From Chloroflexota bacterium (GTDB lineage Bacteria > Chloroflexota > UBA11872 > VXOZ01), in NCBI GenBank assembly GCA_028874195.1, contig JAPPLM010000054.1, positions 62,001-126,000 of the forward strand: a stretch of 64,000 nt of DNA. The letters run 5' to 3'. This document shows, piece after piece, positions 17,934-27,453 of the stretch. The notes below the pieces were generated by a model, which saw nothing but the letters and a program-made list of their open reading frames with translations, did not search any database and had not been told where the DNA came from. Position numbers and translations under genes: made by a program. Positions within the stretch are counted from its first letter, which is position 1; every line of letters begins with the position of its first letter.

Positions 17934-19101
17934 CTAAACTAAGTGCTTCCGAGCATTCTCTAATAGCAGTGCCCTTCGTCGCTCGTGCGCCGCTACGGCG
18001 TCGGATGCCATCCTCTTCCCGAAACTGTCCTTTTGTCGCTTGAGGCTATCTTGCAAAGACGATGCGATTCTGTCCATTAGTTGCTCGGCAAAGCCCAAAA
18101 GGTCGCTTGACCCCCTTACTTCATCGCACTCAACGTACTCAATTCGCCCATATCTTGAGCGATAGATCGCCAGCCGGTCAATCGGCCACGGCTCACCTAC
18201 CATTGCCGAAAACACATAGTAGCCTACCAATTGAGCAGCGTCCGCCCACATATAGCCCCACTTAACCGTTGTCTTTATATCAACAAGAGTAGTGCCCACT
18301 AGAAGGTCCGCATCGGCACCCCCCCACCATCATTGAGGCTTCCCCAAAGGTTGGATTATAGCTTACGGCTTCACTGCCGCTAAAGAAATCTCTGCGCCCC
18401 TCCAGCAGATGCCAATGGGCCTCCATGTCTTCCATCACCTCGTTTGGCGGCTCTTCCAGCGCGCCAGCAGGATCCATGCGCGGCCTATTGTGGAACTCGC
18501 TCATTGCGCCGCCTGCACGGAAGATGTCCTCGAGTTTCGCCAAGAACCAAACGTCAGCAATCATCTGTTGAGCATGTATCGAGTCACCTGAGATGAATTG
18601 CACCCATCGGTCATACACGCGCTCATAGTGCTCGCACAGCACTTGGCGTATCTCGATTTCCTCGGCTGTAAAGCCCACGGATTCATGGAGATGATCCGCT
18701 ATGTCATTCTTCTTTAGTTGGCCCAACTTTTGCGTTAGCCCCTCGGGATAAGGAAGCATCATTGGGCTGCCCTCTTCACCAAAAGAAGCAGTCAGCACGC
18801 ATTCCAACCCTTGCGTAGCTACCCACGGCACCGTTCGATCCCAGGAGTCCTCGTTCCACCGGGCTACTTGCGCTCGGAGCAAGTAGTCGAACGCCATGCC
18901 AATCAACGCCGACTCCGGCAATTGAAAGCGCCCCGGTGTCCTTGGTTCTGCTTTGGCAAAAGGCAGGTCTTGGGTCAGACTGCGGAACATCGTCTTAGGG
19001 GGAGCGATAGACTTGAACAGCTCCCGATGCTCTCTGCTGCCAATCATCGACATGAGGGACACCACAACCTCCTGGTCAACAAGCCATCTTTGCCACTGCA
19101 C
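17934..19101 (-). pseudogene. PD-(D/E)XK nuclease-like gene, frameshifted at a G7 tract
   Basis: Two abutting frames make one gene of about 390 codons. The first (19101 to about 18320) runs to GEASMMVGG, where a run of seven Cs on the + strand (18319-18325) shifts the frame. With six bases the product continues GADADLLVGTTLVDIKTT and then KWGYMWADAAQLVGYY to the stop at 17934. DADLL...VDIK has the D-x(n)-(D/E)xK spacing of PD-(D/E)XK nucleases, and the Trp/Tyr-rich helix after it fits that fold. The N-terminal 260 residues are unrecognised. The shift may be a real mutation or a homopolymer error. It lies between toxin-antitoxin genes. Confidence 0.55.
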
Positions 19102-19120
19102 CGGCCACTATCCGGCGCCT

Positions 19121-19537
19121 TCATTCAATAAGGATACGCAGGAAGTCCCGCGGGCTGACGATAGCCACTCCCTGATACTGGCCGAGCCCTTGGATATCCC
19201 TATCTCCAGTAACCAGGTAGTCAGCTCCGCCTTTCGCTGCGGTGGCAAGCACTTGGTCATCTTCCAGGTGGGCAGCTACACGGGGTACGCGTTCGGCTAC
19301 TGAGACCACCGTAGCGCAATTGAGGACGGCCGCCGTGTAGTCGGCAATTGCCTCGCGCGACAAGCGCTCCGCAAAGTACGGCTTCAGCAAGACGCGCTCT
19401 AGCTCGCCGAGAATGTACGGGGAGAGAACTACAAGAAACCCTCCAGCAAACCATGCTTCAATTACCTGCGCGATTGTGCTGTCCGAGGCAGTTGCGCCGG
19501 ACGCTAAGACATTGGTATCCAGCGTGACAGTGATCAC
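19121..19537 (-). CDS. PIN-domain toxin
   Basis: A putative toxin RNase of 138 residues. PIN acidic residues are visible in TLDTNVLASG (Asp7), in the ELERVLL segment, in HLEDDQVLATA and in TGDRDIQGL. The ending VSPRDFLRIL is typical of the COG1569-like group. It overlaps the upstream Phd antitoxin as ATGA, so the two are translated together. Confidence 0.88.
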   Translation of the reverse strand: MITVTLDTNVLASGATASDSTIAQVIEAWFAGGFLVVLSPYILGELERVLLKPYFAERLSREAIADYTAAVLNCATVVSVAERVPRVAAHLEDDQVLATAAKGGADYLVTGDRDIQGLGQYQGVAIVSPRDFLRILIE

Positions 19538-19851
19538 GTCGGTGTGTCAGCGTCTCGCGCGGCTCGATTCTCTCGGCGCACTTCCTCGATCGCACGAGCA
19601 ACCTCCCGCTCGATCTCCTCGCTTGGCACTCCTGTGAACGGCTCGCGCATTTGCGCAAGAATTCTAAACCGTTCCTGCCTCTCGGCTTCGATCCTCTCTA
19701 GATGTGCGAGGTCGGACGGAGAGACGAAAGCTGCAACGGGGATGCCACTGCGTTCGATTATCACACGGGTCTTCTTGTCGAAAACCTCATTGAGCAATCC
19801 GCTCAATTGCTGTCGCGCTTCCGATGCCTTCACCCTTCGCAGAAGTGTCAT
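19534..19851 (-). CDS. Phd/YefM-family antitoxin
   Basis: A 105-residue antitoxin. The N-terminal Phd fold MTLLRRVKASEARQQLSGLL and then VFDKKTRVIIERSGIPVAAFVS forms the DNA-binding dimer. The C-terminal 45 residues are acidic and helical and would wrap the PIN toxin. It is the first gene of the pair, just downstream of a palindromic operator at 19876-19899. Confidence 0.88.
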   Translation of the reverse strand: MTLLRRVKASEARQQLSGLLNEVFDKKTRVIIERSGIPVAAFVSPSDLAHLERIEAERQERFRILAQMREPFTGVPSEEIEREVARAIEEVRRENRAARDADTPT

Positions 19852-19875
19852 CAGTTACCTCCTTCTTTTGTTTTT

Positions 19876-19899
19876 GTACTATCTTGTACAGTATAGTAC
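19876..19899. promoter_or_regulatory. Palindromic operator of the Phd/PIN operon
   Basis: Arms GTACTAT (19876-19882) and ATAGTAC (19893-19899) are perfect complements around a centre containing TGTACA. It lies 25 bases upstream of the antitoxin start, as expected for autorepression by a Phd-type antitoxin. Confidence 0.65.
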
Positions 19900-19966
19900 A
19901 CGTCTGTTCGTTTGGCGATGACTGTGGTGGCCTAATCCTCCGTCGCTGCCCTGCGCGAGCAGTATC

Positions 19967-21388
19967 TTACTCGCCAAACACCTCCGGATTCTGGTTCGCG
20001 AAGTTCTGCGCCAATTTGACGGCGCTCTTCCTATCGTCTTGCGCCAGTTCGCCGTCGATCACCAGCTCCAGCAGATAATCCTTGATCGGCTTGATCCAGG
20101 GCCCGGGTCCGCGGTCGAACATGGTCATGAGGTCGTTGCCGTCCAGCGGGCTTTGCAGCTTCGCCACGTCCTCCTGGGCCTGGAGTTCACGGCAGCGGGC
20201 CTCCAGGTGATTGACGCGGGCCACGCCCGCCTCCACGCGGGAACGGCGGTAGCTGGTGATGTCGGCGCGGGAGAGGGCGAAGAGATCGTCCGTGATGCCC
20301 TCCGTCTCGCGCAAGAAGCGGCGCACCGCGCCGTCGGTCCATTCCGGCGTGTAGAGATTCGGACGCAGGTGTTCCGCTACCAAACGCTGAATACGCTCGC
20401 TGCTGTCCCGGTCGAAACGCAACCGCCGCAGGATCTTCCGCGCCATGCGCGCGCCCACCATTTCGTGACGGAAGAAGTGCACCTTGCCATCCTGGATCGT
20501 CTTCGTTCTCGGCTTGCCGATATCGTGCAGCAGCGCCGCCCAGCGCAATATGGGCGTCGCGGGCACGTTCTCCACCACCTTGAGCGTATGGCCGAACACG
20601 TCCTTGTGGCGTCCGTCCTGGCCGGTGCTGCGCAGCGGCAGCAGTTCCGGCATTACGTACGCCGCCAGCCCGGTGTCGCACAGGGCTTCGAGTCCCAGCG
20701 CCGGTTGGTCCGCCACGAGCAAGCGGGTCATCTCGGCGGCGATACGTTCCGTGCTCACGTGTTCGAGCGCGCCGGCCTGCAGCTCCAACGCCGCGCGCGT
20801 CGTCGGATCGATGCGAAAGCCGAGCTCGGCCGCAAAGCGCACGGCGCGCAGCATGCGCAACGGGTCTTCCCGAAACCGCTCGGCGGGATCGCCCACAGCC
20901 CGGATGAGCCCGCGTTGCAGGTCTTGCAGGCCGTGAAAGGGATCGAGCATGCCGCCGGTTGCCGGTTCTTGAGCGATAGCGTTGATGGTAAAGTCGCGGC
21001 GCGAGAGGTCTTCTTCCAGGCTCGTCCCGAAAGTCACGGCGGGTTTGCGGCTGGCAAAGGCATACTCTTCGCTGCGGTACGTCGTGACTTCCACCACCCA
21101 CTCGCCAAAGGTGGCGCCAATCGTGCCGAACTTCTCCCCCACGTCGTAGCGGGAATCCGGCCGCGCTTGTGCCAATAGCCGCTTGATTACGGGAGGATGC
21201 GCGTCGGTGGCCAGGTCAAGGTCATGGGTTGGACGGTGCAGCAGCGCATCCCGAACCGAACCGCCGACGAGGTATAGCTCGTAACCGGCCTCCGTAAAGT
21301 ACGCTGCCAAAGTGCGCAGTATCGGCGCAGCAACGAGGTTTTCCACTACGCTTGTACCGCGTGTGGTTACTTCCACACTCTTGCTCAT
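19967..21388 (-). CDS. cca: CCA tRNA nucleotidyltransferase / poly(A) polymerase family
   Basis: Class II nucleotidyltransferase that builds or repairs the tRNA CCA end. It has 474 residues from the ATG at 21388. The head domain has YLVGGSVRDALL and HDLDLAT (catalytic DxD). RRDFTINAIA, then RFREDPLRMLRAVRFAAELGF follow in the neck, and an HD domain WAALLHDIGKP lies in the C-terminal half (about 290). The C-terminal helices RGPGPWIKPIKDYLLELVIDG match the family. Full CCA addition versus A-adding only cannot be separated by eye. Confidence 0.9.
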   Translation of the reverse strand: MSKSVEVTTRGTSVVENLVAAPILRTLAAYFTEAGYELYLVGGSVRDALLHRPTHDLDLATDAHPPVIKRLLAQARPDSRYDVGEKFGTIGATFGEWVVEVTTYRSEEYAFASRKPAVTFGTSLEEDLSRRDFTINAIAQEPATGGMLDPFHGLQDLQRGLIRAVGDPAERFREDPLRMLRAVRFAAELGFRIDPTTRAALELQAGALEHVSTERIAAEMTRLLVADQPALGLEALCDTGLAAYVMPELLPLRSTGQDGRHKDVFGHTLKVVENVPATPILRWAALLHDIGKPRTKTIQDGKVHFFRHEMVGARMARKILRRLRFDRDSSERIQRLVAEHLRPNLYTPEWTDGAVRRFLRETEGITDDLFALSRADITSYRRSRVEAGVARVNHLEARCRELQAQEDVAKLQSPLDGNDLMTMFDRGPGPWIKPIKDYLLELVIDGELAQDDRKSAVKLAQNFANQNPEVFGE

Positions 21389-21896
21389 TGTCTCTACGGT
21401 ATTCCTTCGTTGCGTATTTTGGGCCGTAGTTCGGGGCCAAGCCGCGTCAATTACGCTATCCTCGCGGTAGCGGTTGCTTTCACGGCATCTACCCGGCGCC
21501 CGGGTGTCGGATGCTTTCCCTCGGGAACGGCCCGCGTCGGCTCCCATTCGCTAAATTGCCACATCCAACTCGTATCAGCGCCCTCCGTTCGTGCTGAGCG
21601 TGTCGAAGCATGAACGGAGGGCCCGCCGTAGCTAGATATCACTCATTCCCATGATAGCACGGGGTGAAACGCCCCCCGCGGCGGGGACGGCCATGCCGGC
21701 GTTTGCGTGTTTGCGGGTATCGCGGCGCGGCGTGCCGGGTTGCAGGCGCCACGCTTACACTGACAGCAATACGCTCTAGCAATCAATGTTGCCTAATCGC
21801 TCAGCGGCTCCCTGATTTGCGCAGGGCGATGCGGTCGCTACAATGGGAGTAGTCAGTATTTTGGGTGGACATGCAATGTGCGTTGAGGTCTAGGCA
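21389..21896. other. Gap with one inverted repeat
   Basis: This 508-base stretch holds a hairpin with perfect 10-base arms CCCTCCGTTC (21581-21590) and GAACGGAGGG (21612-21621) around a CTGAGCGTGTCGAAG core of the family seen at 9983. I see no gene or RNA in the rest; GAGG just before 21897 is the start signal of the next gene. Confidence 0.6.
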
Positions 21897-23909
21897 ATGC
21901 CGCGTGATTTGCCGGTAGGGAACGGTCGCCTGCTCGTCTGCTTCGATAGCGATTACCGCATCCGGGACGTCTACTATCCCCACGTCGGTCAAGAGGACCA
22001 TGCCCAGGGGCACCCGTTCCAGTTCGGCGTTTGGGTGGAGGGCCAGTTCGCCTGGATCCACGACAAGTCCTGGCAGAAGTCGCTGCGCTACAAGGAAGAT
22101 ACGCTTGTCACGCACGTCACAGCCCAGAACGACCGCTTGCGCGTGCGCCTTACGCTGAACGACGCGGTTGACTACAGCCGCAACGTCTTCCTAAGGCGGA
22201 TCGACGTTGAGAACCAGGCCGATTCCGAGAGAGAGGTCCGCCTGTTCTTTCATCACAACTTCTCCCTGGGCGGTATCAGCATTGGCGATACCGCCTACTA
22301 CGATCCGCGCCACCGCGCGCTGATCCACTACAAGGGAATGACCTTCTTCTGGATGAACGTGATGAACGGCCCTGAAATCGGACTGGACTCGTACGCCACG
22401 GGCACGAAGAACGTCGGAGGACTGGAAGGCACCTGGCGCGATGCCGAGGACGGCCGCCTGGAAGGCAACCCAATCGCGCAGGGCTCTGTGGATAGCACCG
22501 GGTCAGTCAGCGTTACGATTCCCGCCCGCGAGACCGCCACCGTCTACTACTGGATGGCTGTCGGCTCTGATGCCATGGAGGTGGAGGCGATAGAGCGGCA
22601 CATTCGCCAGGTAGGGCCGGCCGCGGTGCTCTTTCGGACGCAGGAGTACTGGCGTCATTGGGTACGCAAAGAGGGCTTTTCGCTCGCGGATCTACCGCCT
22701 GAGATCGGCGCGCTCTTCAATCGCAGCCTGCTCACCATCCAGACCCAGACCGACCACGAAGGGGCGATACTGGCGGCCAACGACAACGACATCGCGCAAT
22801 TCGGCCGCGACACCTACTCCTACATGTGGCCGCGCGACGGCGCCCTGGTTGCCTACGCCCTGAGCCGCGCCGGTTACGGCGAGATTTCGCGCCGCTTCTT
22901 CAGCTTCTGCCTGCGCACCATCACGCCCCAGGGCTACATGATGCACAAGTATAATCCGGACGGCTCCGTCGGATCGTCCTGGCACCCTTGGGCCGCGCCG
23001 GACGGCTCCCGCCAGCACCCCATTCAAGAAGACGAAACCGCCCTTGTCCTCTGGGCCCTGTGGCAGCACTTCGAGAAATACTGGGATATCGAGTTCATCA
23101 AGCCGTTCTACGCGTCCTTCATCAAGCCCGCCGCCCAGTTCATGAGCCTCTACCGCGACCTCACCACCGGCTTGCCGGTGCCGTCCTACGACCTCTGGGA
23201 AGAGCGCCACGGCATTCACGCGCACACGGTGGCGACGGTCTACGCCGGCCTGCGCGCAGCGGCGAATTTTACCGAGGCGTTTGGCGAAGACACGTACACA
23301 GAGAGCTACCGGCGCACGGCGGAAGAACTCAAGCAGGCGGCCCTCACCCACATGATCAACCCCGACACCGGGCTCTTCTCGCGCATGGTGACGCCGCAGC
23401 CGGACGGCACAGTGCGCCACGACCCTACCATCGACAGCGCGACGTATGCCCTCTGGTACTTCGGCATGCTGGAGCCCGGTGATCCTTTGGTGATCAAGAT
23501 GATGGAGACGGTCAGAGAGCGCCTCTGGGTGAAGACGGACGTTGGCGGGATCGCACGCTACGAAAACGACTACTACCACCAGATAAGCAATAACATTGCC
23601 GTCGTGCCCGGCAACCCCTGGTTCATCTGCACGCTGTGGCTCGCGGAGTGGCACATTGCCAAAGCGACCTCCCTTGAGGAACTGCAACCAGCTAAGGAAA
23701 TCCTCATTTGGGTGGAGCAGCGCCGCCTTGAGAGCGGCTGCCTAGCGGAGCAGGTGCATCCCTTTACCAACGCCCCGCTGAGCGTCTCGCCGCTTACGTG
23801 GAGTCACGCTACTGTTGTGATGACTGTCAATGCATATGTAGAGAAGTACCGGCACCTACAAGGGACTGAAAAGACTGCAATCCCCACCTCAGAATCCGTC
23901 CGATCCTAG
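21897..23909 (+). CDS. Glycoside hydrolase family 15 (glucoamylase/trehalase-like)
   Basis: It has 670 residues with no signal peptide, so cytoplasmic. The N-terminal beta-sandwich (MPRDLPVGNGRLLVCFDSDY to about 250) precedes an (alpha/alpha)6 barrel. In the barrel are RDTYSYMWPRDGALVAYAL, QEDETALVLWALW, and the general-acid region SYDLWEERHGIHAHT with Glu435/Glu436. The second catalytic glutamate is in CLAEQVHP (Glu618). Substrate could be starch-type glucans or trehalose, both known in GH15 enzymes of this architecture. It is monocistronic, with GAGG upstream of the ATG. Confidence 0.92.
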   Translation: MPRDLPVGNGRLLVCFDSDYRIRDVYYPHVGQEDHAQGHPFQFGVWVEGQFAWIHDKSWQKSLRYKEDTLVTHVTAQNDRLRVRLTLNDAVDYSRNVFLRRIDVENQADSEREVRLFFHHNFSLGGISIGDTAYYDPRHRALIHYKGMTFFWMNVMNGPEIGLDSYATGTKNVGGLEGTWRDAEDGRLEGNPIAQGSVDSTGSVSVTIPARETATVYYWMAVGSDAMEVEAIERHIRQVGPAAVLFRTQEYWRHWVRKEGFSLADLPPEIGALFNRSLLTIQTQTDHEGAILAANDNDIAQFGRDTYSYMWPRDGALVAYALSRAGYGEISRRFFSFCLRTITPQGYMMHKYNPDGSVGSSWHPWAAPDGSRQHPIQEDETALVLWALWQHFEKYWDIEFIKPFYASFIKPAAQFMSLYRDLTTGLPVPSYDLWEERHGIHAHTVATVYAGLRAAANFTEAFGEDTYTESYRRTAEELKQAALTHMINPDTGLFSRMVTPQPDGTVRHDPTIDSATYALWYFGMLEPGDPLVIKMMETVRERLWVKTDVGGIARYENDYYHQISNNIAVVPGNPWFICTLWLAEWHIAKATSLEELQPAKEILIWVEQRRLESGCLAEQVHPFTNAPLSVSPLTWSHATVVMTVNAYVEKYRHLQGTEKTAIPTSESVRS

Positions 23910-23929
23910 TGCGTATGGCGCGCGCTCGG

Positions 23930-24330
23930 AGTTCTTATCTACATAATCTTTCTGTCCGAAATCGATTCCATGGCTTTACGGTCAAGTAGCGCATTATGTG
24001 GATAACTAGCACTTATCCAGTGGATAAATTGCCCAAAATGGGGATATCCTAGGTCTGGAGCGGGATTTCCCGCCTTTTTCCAACTTGACCGTTTTGCTTG
24101 GATCGCTGTAATAACTGTGTCGATCCTGGGGAAAGCTATGTAGGCTCCAACGCCAGTCCATGGGGAGAAACTTCGCCCTTTTCCCCACCAGACATACGCC
24201 TCTGAGATTCTTGCCGATTCCAGGACTTATTTGGATGTTTTCAACACTCTTTCCCCTCAATTGTCCCCTGCTCAAGACCGCTCCAGAGCACTCGTTAGGG
24301 CACTTTTCCCCGTTATCTACAGCCCTGATG
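23930..24330. other. Cluster of DnaA-box-like sites; candidate replication origin
   Basis: Sites related to TTATCCACA lie at 23935-23943 (TTATCTACA), 23997-24005 (perfect, on the minus strand as TGTGGATAA), 24013-24021 (TTATCCAGT), 24019-24027 (AGTGGATAA, overlapping) and 24313-24321 (TTATCTACA). Several TTTTCCCC runs lie between. The stretch is the longest gene-free region (690 bases) and less GC-rich than its surroundings. No dnaA or dnaN is adjacent. The remainder, to 24599, shows nothing else. Confidence 0.4.
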
Positions 24331-24599
24331 ACGGTGATGATGACCGTTCTGAATTAAGACGTATCTTCCCAGACCGGAGACATGCGCATTTGTTCTCACA
24401 TGCTGGCTTAACCCCAAGTGATCATGTACGTTCACTTAATGATCCTCCTTTTCAGCTTAAGCGTTAACCAGGCCCGAGTCATAGCGCAGGCCTCTGTCAC
24501 GTATCGGGCAGAGTGTAGTCGAAGAATGCTAGCATGAGATGAGACTTGTGGTTGATGAATCACCTTAGCTGCTGATTTGGGTAGGCACGGAGGGCCTGC

Positions 24600-25718
24600 A
24601 TGGGAACGACAATTCGGGCGACTGAGGAAGGCAATCGCTGTAGATTAGCGCTGGTAGCTGCTGGCGAAGAGGTAGCGCGCTTGACCGTTGAGGAGCGGGA
24701 GATACGGATCGGCACGTCTTGGGTGCGGATGGGGGGAATAGCGAGCGTGCGTACCAGCCCGCGGCATCGGAATAAAGGGTACGGGCGCAAGCTGATGGAG
24801 GAGGCGCTGGACTACATGCGAGGTGAAGGGTATCTGGTGTCAATTTTGTTTGGCATCCCCGGCTTCTACCATCGTGTTGGCTACGCTACGGTTCTCTTGG
24901 CAAAGAGTGTTGTGCGCGTAAGAACAGAGGCGGCGGAATCCTTGTCGGCAGCGTGCCGGGTGCGGCCGGCAAGGACGGGTGAGGAAGAGGCGCTCCTAGG
25001 AATCTACCAGGAGGGGGTTGCCACACGAACAGGAACTGTGAAGCGGTCCAAGGCTGCGTTCGCACCTTGGTATGACGAGGCCGATGAATGGTTTCAAGAG
25101 CCGCGTAGGATACTCGTGGCGGAGGAAGGCGGAAGACCCGTCGCCTACACGCTCAGCGAGCAAGGATGGCTGAGCCATTCGGAGTGGCGTCCAGGGCCGT
25201 GCGAAATCGCAGTTCCGCCCAGCGTGGTTGCTACTGCGGGATCGAGCCTGCTGCGAGCGCTGGCGGCAGAGGCAAGCGAGCGGCGAGCGGAATGGCTGGA
25301 GCTTGAGTTGCTGCCGGACTCGCCGTTGCTGGCGGTGCTGCGCACTATCGGGTTTAGGCAGGAAACCGTGTACTCCCACAACCAGGGAGGCATGGGGCGC
25401 ATCGTAAACCTGAGCGGACTCGCCAGTGCCCTGGCGGATGCCGTCCGCGAGCGAGCAGAGGCATGGGATTTGGACGAGCGGGTTGGCAGAATCGCATTCA
25501 TCTGTGGCACTGAACAGGCGGAAATCGAAATCGGCGCTGGGCGGACGCTTGCCATCACCCTACCGCAGCAAAACCTGCTGCAACTCCTGATGGGTTACCG
25601 CAGCATTGCGGAACTCCGCCTGGATTTCCCGGCGTGTGTCGCGGAGGAAGACGTTGCTGCTGTCGAAGCGCTATTTCCAAGGGGACATCCCTATATGTGG
25701 AACCTTGACCACTTCTAA
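24600..25718 (+). CDS. Eis-like GNAT acetyltransferase with C-terminal SCP2-type domain
   Basis: It has 372 residues. The N-terminal GNAT domain has the acetyl-CoA loop VRTSPRHRNKGYGRKLMEEAL (about 50-70) and the FYHRVGYA motif. A second GNAT-like half spans about 110-270, and a C-terminal SCP2-like domain covers about 290-372, where LAITLPQQNLLQLLMGYRS fits that fold. The C-terminal Phe of the protein resembles the carboxylate-terminal catalytic end of Eis enzymes. Eis proteins acetylate aminoglycosides and other amines; the substrate here is unknown. The HAD gene starts seven bases after its stop. Confidence 0.85.
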   Translation: MGTTIRATEEGNRCRLALVAAGEEVARLTVEEREIRIGTSWVRMGGIASVRTSPRHRNKGYGRKLMEEALDYMRGEGYLVSILFGIPGFYHRVGYATVLLAKSVVRVRTEAAESLSAACRVRPARTGEEEALLGIYQEGVATRTGTVKRSKAAFAPWYDEADEWFQEPRRILVAEEGGRPVAYTLSEQGWLSHSEWRPGPCEIAVPPSVVATAGSSLLRALAAEASERRAEWLELELLPDSPLLAVLRTIGFRQETVYSHNQGGMGRIVNLSGLASALADAVRERAEAWDLDERVGRIAFICGTEQAEIEIGAGRTLAITLPQQNLLQLLMGYRSIAELRLDFPACVAEEDVAAVEALFPRGHPYMWNLDHF

Positions 25719-25725
25719 GCCGCAG

Positions 25726-26379
25726 ATGCGTATCGCTGCCGCAATCTTCGACGTGGACGGTCTCATGGCCGACAGCGAGCCGCTGCACCGGGCCGCCTGG
25801 CACGAGCTCGGGCGGCAGTGTGGCTTTCCCACCTATCCTACCGACGCGGCGGAGAGCCTGGGACAGCGGGTGATAGAGAACCTGCGTTTGCGCCATGCCC
25901 AAGGCCGCTTTCACCAGGACCCGGTCGTCCTGCTAGACCGGTACCATGAGATTCTCATCAAGCTGATACGGGAGCGACTGCAGCCGAAGCCGGGACTGAG
26001 AGAGGCGCTGGCATTCGTGCACAGCCGGGGGTGGGGATGCGCAGCGGCCTCTTCCGGGGACAGGGTGTATATCGACGTGGTGCTGGATGTGCTCGGGGTA
26101 CGCTCCTTCTTTCAGGCGGTGGCGACGGGGGATGAGGTCGCAGAGGGCAAGCCGGATCCGGCGCTCTATCTCCTGGCAGCGGCGCGGCTGGGCGTAGCGC
26201 CCGCAGAATGTGTGGCGCTGGAAGATAGCCCCCGCGGCGTGCAGTCGGCAAAAGCAGCCGGCATGCGCTGTATCGCCGTGCCGGAAGAGGCTGCGGACGT
26301 GTCTGCCGCTGACGCGGTGTGCGAATCGCTCTTCACGGCGGTAGACGTATTGCAGCGGTGGAGCGCAGGGCAAGACTGA
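25726..26379 (+). CDS. HAD-superfamily phosphatase / phosphomutase-like
   Basis: It has 217 residues from the ATG at 25726. Motif I is IFDVDGLMADSEPLH (Asp9 nucleophile, Asp11). The helical cap is of the beta-phosphoglucomutase type. Motif II Ser is in CAAASSGD, motif III Lys in EGKPDPALYL, and motif IV in VALEDSPRGVQSAKAAGM. It is probably co-transcribed with the acetyltransferase. The substrate is undetermined. Confidence 0.9.
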   Translation: MRIAAAIFDVDGLMADSEPLHRAAWHELGRQCGFPTYPTDAAESLGQRVIENLRLRHAQGRFHQDPVVLLDRYHEILIKLIRERLQPKPGLREALAFVHSRGWGCAAASSGDRVYIDVVLDVLGVRSFFQAVATGDEVAEGKPDPALYLLAAARLGVAPAECVALEDSPRGVQSAKAAGMRCIAVPEEAADVSAADAVCESLFTAVDVLQRWSAGQD

Positions 26380-26466
26380 ACAAGCGGTCGAGCTCCGCAC
26401 TGGCGCAGGATAAACGGATCTCGCGCGGGTTCTGCTACACTGCTTCTAGGGTGTGTTTATCCTTTA

Positions 26467-26500
26467 TGTCATTCCGAGCGAACGCGAGGAATCTCAAGCG
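26467..26500. repeat. Dispersed repeat, TGTCATTCCGAGCG family
   Basis: Copy reading TGTCATTCCGAGCGAACGCG and then AGGAATCTCAAGCG, in the gap before the DUF1445 gene. Confidence 0.7.
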
Positions 26501-26592
26501 GTTTGTGCAGGATTCTCACGCTTGGTTACGCAGAGTGAGCAGAAGGGCCGTTGGCAAAGGTGCCGCCAGACGGCAGATTGAAGGAAAAAGAT

Positions 26593-27387
26593 ATGGATAG
26601 GGCAACGTTACCAACGCATCCCAGCGACCTGCGGGCGCTCATACGCGCCGGAGAATGGCAGACGACAACCGAGGGCCTCGCGCCCGGTTTCGTGCAGGCG
26701 AATCTCGCCATTGTGCCCAAGGACCTGGCGTTTGACTTTCTCCTCTTCTGCCAGCGCAATCCCCAGCCATGTCCGGTGCTTGAGGTCATGGAGCCGGGTT
26801 CATATGAGCCCCGCGAGACCGCGCCCGGCGGGGACATTCGCACGGACATCCCGCGCTACCGCATTTACGAGCATGGAGAACTGGTGGGTGAAGTCACCGA
26901 CATCACCAGCCGCTGGCAGGACGACTTTGTTTCGTTCCTGCTGGGATGCAGCTTTAGCTTTGAGTCCGCCATGCTCGCGGCAGGTATTCCGCTGCGCCAC
27001 TTAGAGGCGGGGAACGACGTGCCGGTCTACGTCACAAGTAGAGACACAGCGCCTGCGGGAGCCTTTTCAGGGCCGCTGGTGGTCAGTATGCGGCCCATTC
27101 ACCATACGCAGGTAGTGCGGGCGGTGCAGACGACCTCCCGCTTTCCGGGCGTCCACGGCGCGCCGGTGCACATCGGCGACCCTGAAGAGATCGGCGTTAC
27201 GGACCTCGATAATCCGCAGTGGGGTGCGCGCACCGACGTGCGCGACGGCGAGGTACCCGTCTTCTGGGCCTGCGGCGTGACCCCGCAAGCGGTGGCGCTG
27301 GCGAGCAAACCGCCCCTGATGATCACCCACGCCGCCGGCCACATGTTCCTCACCGACCTGCAGGACGCCCATCTCGCGGTGCTCTAG
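26593..27387 (+). CDS. DUF1445 family protein (D-glutamate cyclase-like hydro-lyase)
   Basis: It has 264 residues from the ATG at 26593, with AAGGA upstream. It matches the D-glutamate cyclase/putative hydro-lyase family (UPF0317). Features are LAPGFVQANLAIVPKDLAFD near the N-terminus, FLLGCSFSFESAML at about 115-130, and the C-terminal WACGVTPQAVALASKPPLMI with ITHAAGHMF. The mammalian relative converts D-glutamate to 5-oxo-D-proline; the bacterial function is less certain. It is followed after 66 bases by a nitrilase-family gene on the same strand. Confidence 0.85.
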   Translation: MDRATLPTHPSDLRALIRAGEWQTTTEGLAPGFVQANLAIVPKDLAFDFLLFCQRNPQPCPVLEVMEPGSYEPRETAPGGDIRTDIPRYRIYEHGELVGEVTDITSRWQDDFVSFLLGCSFSFESAMLAAGIPLRHLEAGNDVPVYVTSRDTAPAGAFSGPLVVSMRPIHHTQVVRAVQTTSRFPGVHGAPVHIGDPEEIGVTDLDNPQWGARTDVRDGEVPVFWACGVTPQAVALASKPPLMITHAAGHMFLTDLQDAHLAVL

Positions 27388-27453
27388 AGTGCCTAGAGGC
27401 TGCAAGCGCGTCAGCATACTGGGGAGTTCGGTACGTAGTAAAGAGAGGGAGTC

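Noticed and set aside
19967-21200. Long + strand frames opposite the CCA-adding enzyme
   Set aside because: They are reading shadows in GC-rich DNA with no domain pattern; the minus-strand gene has all catalytic motifs.
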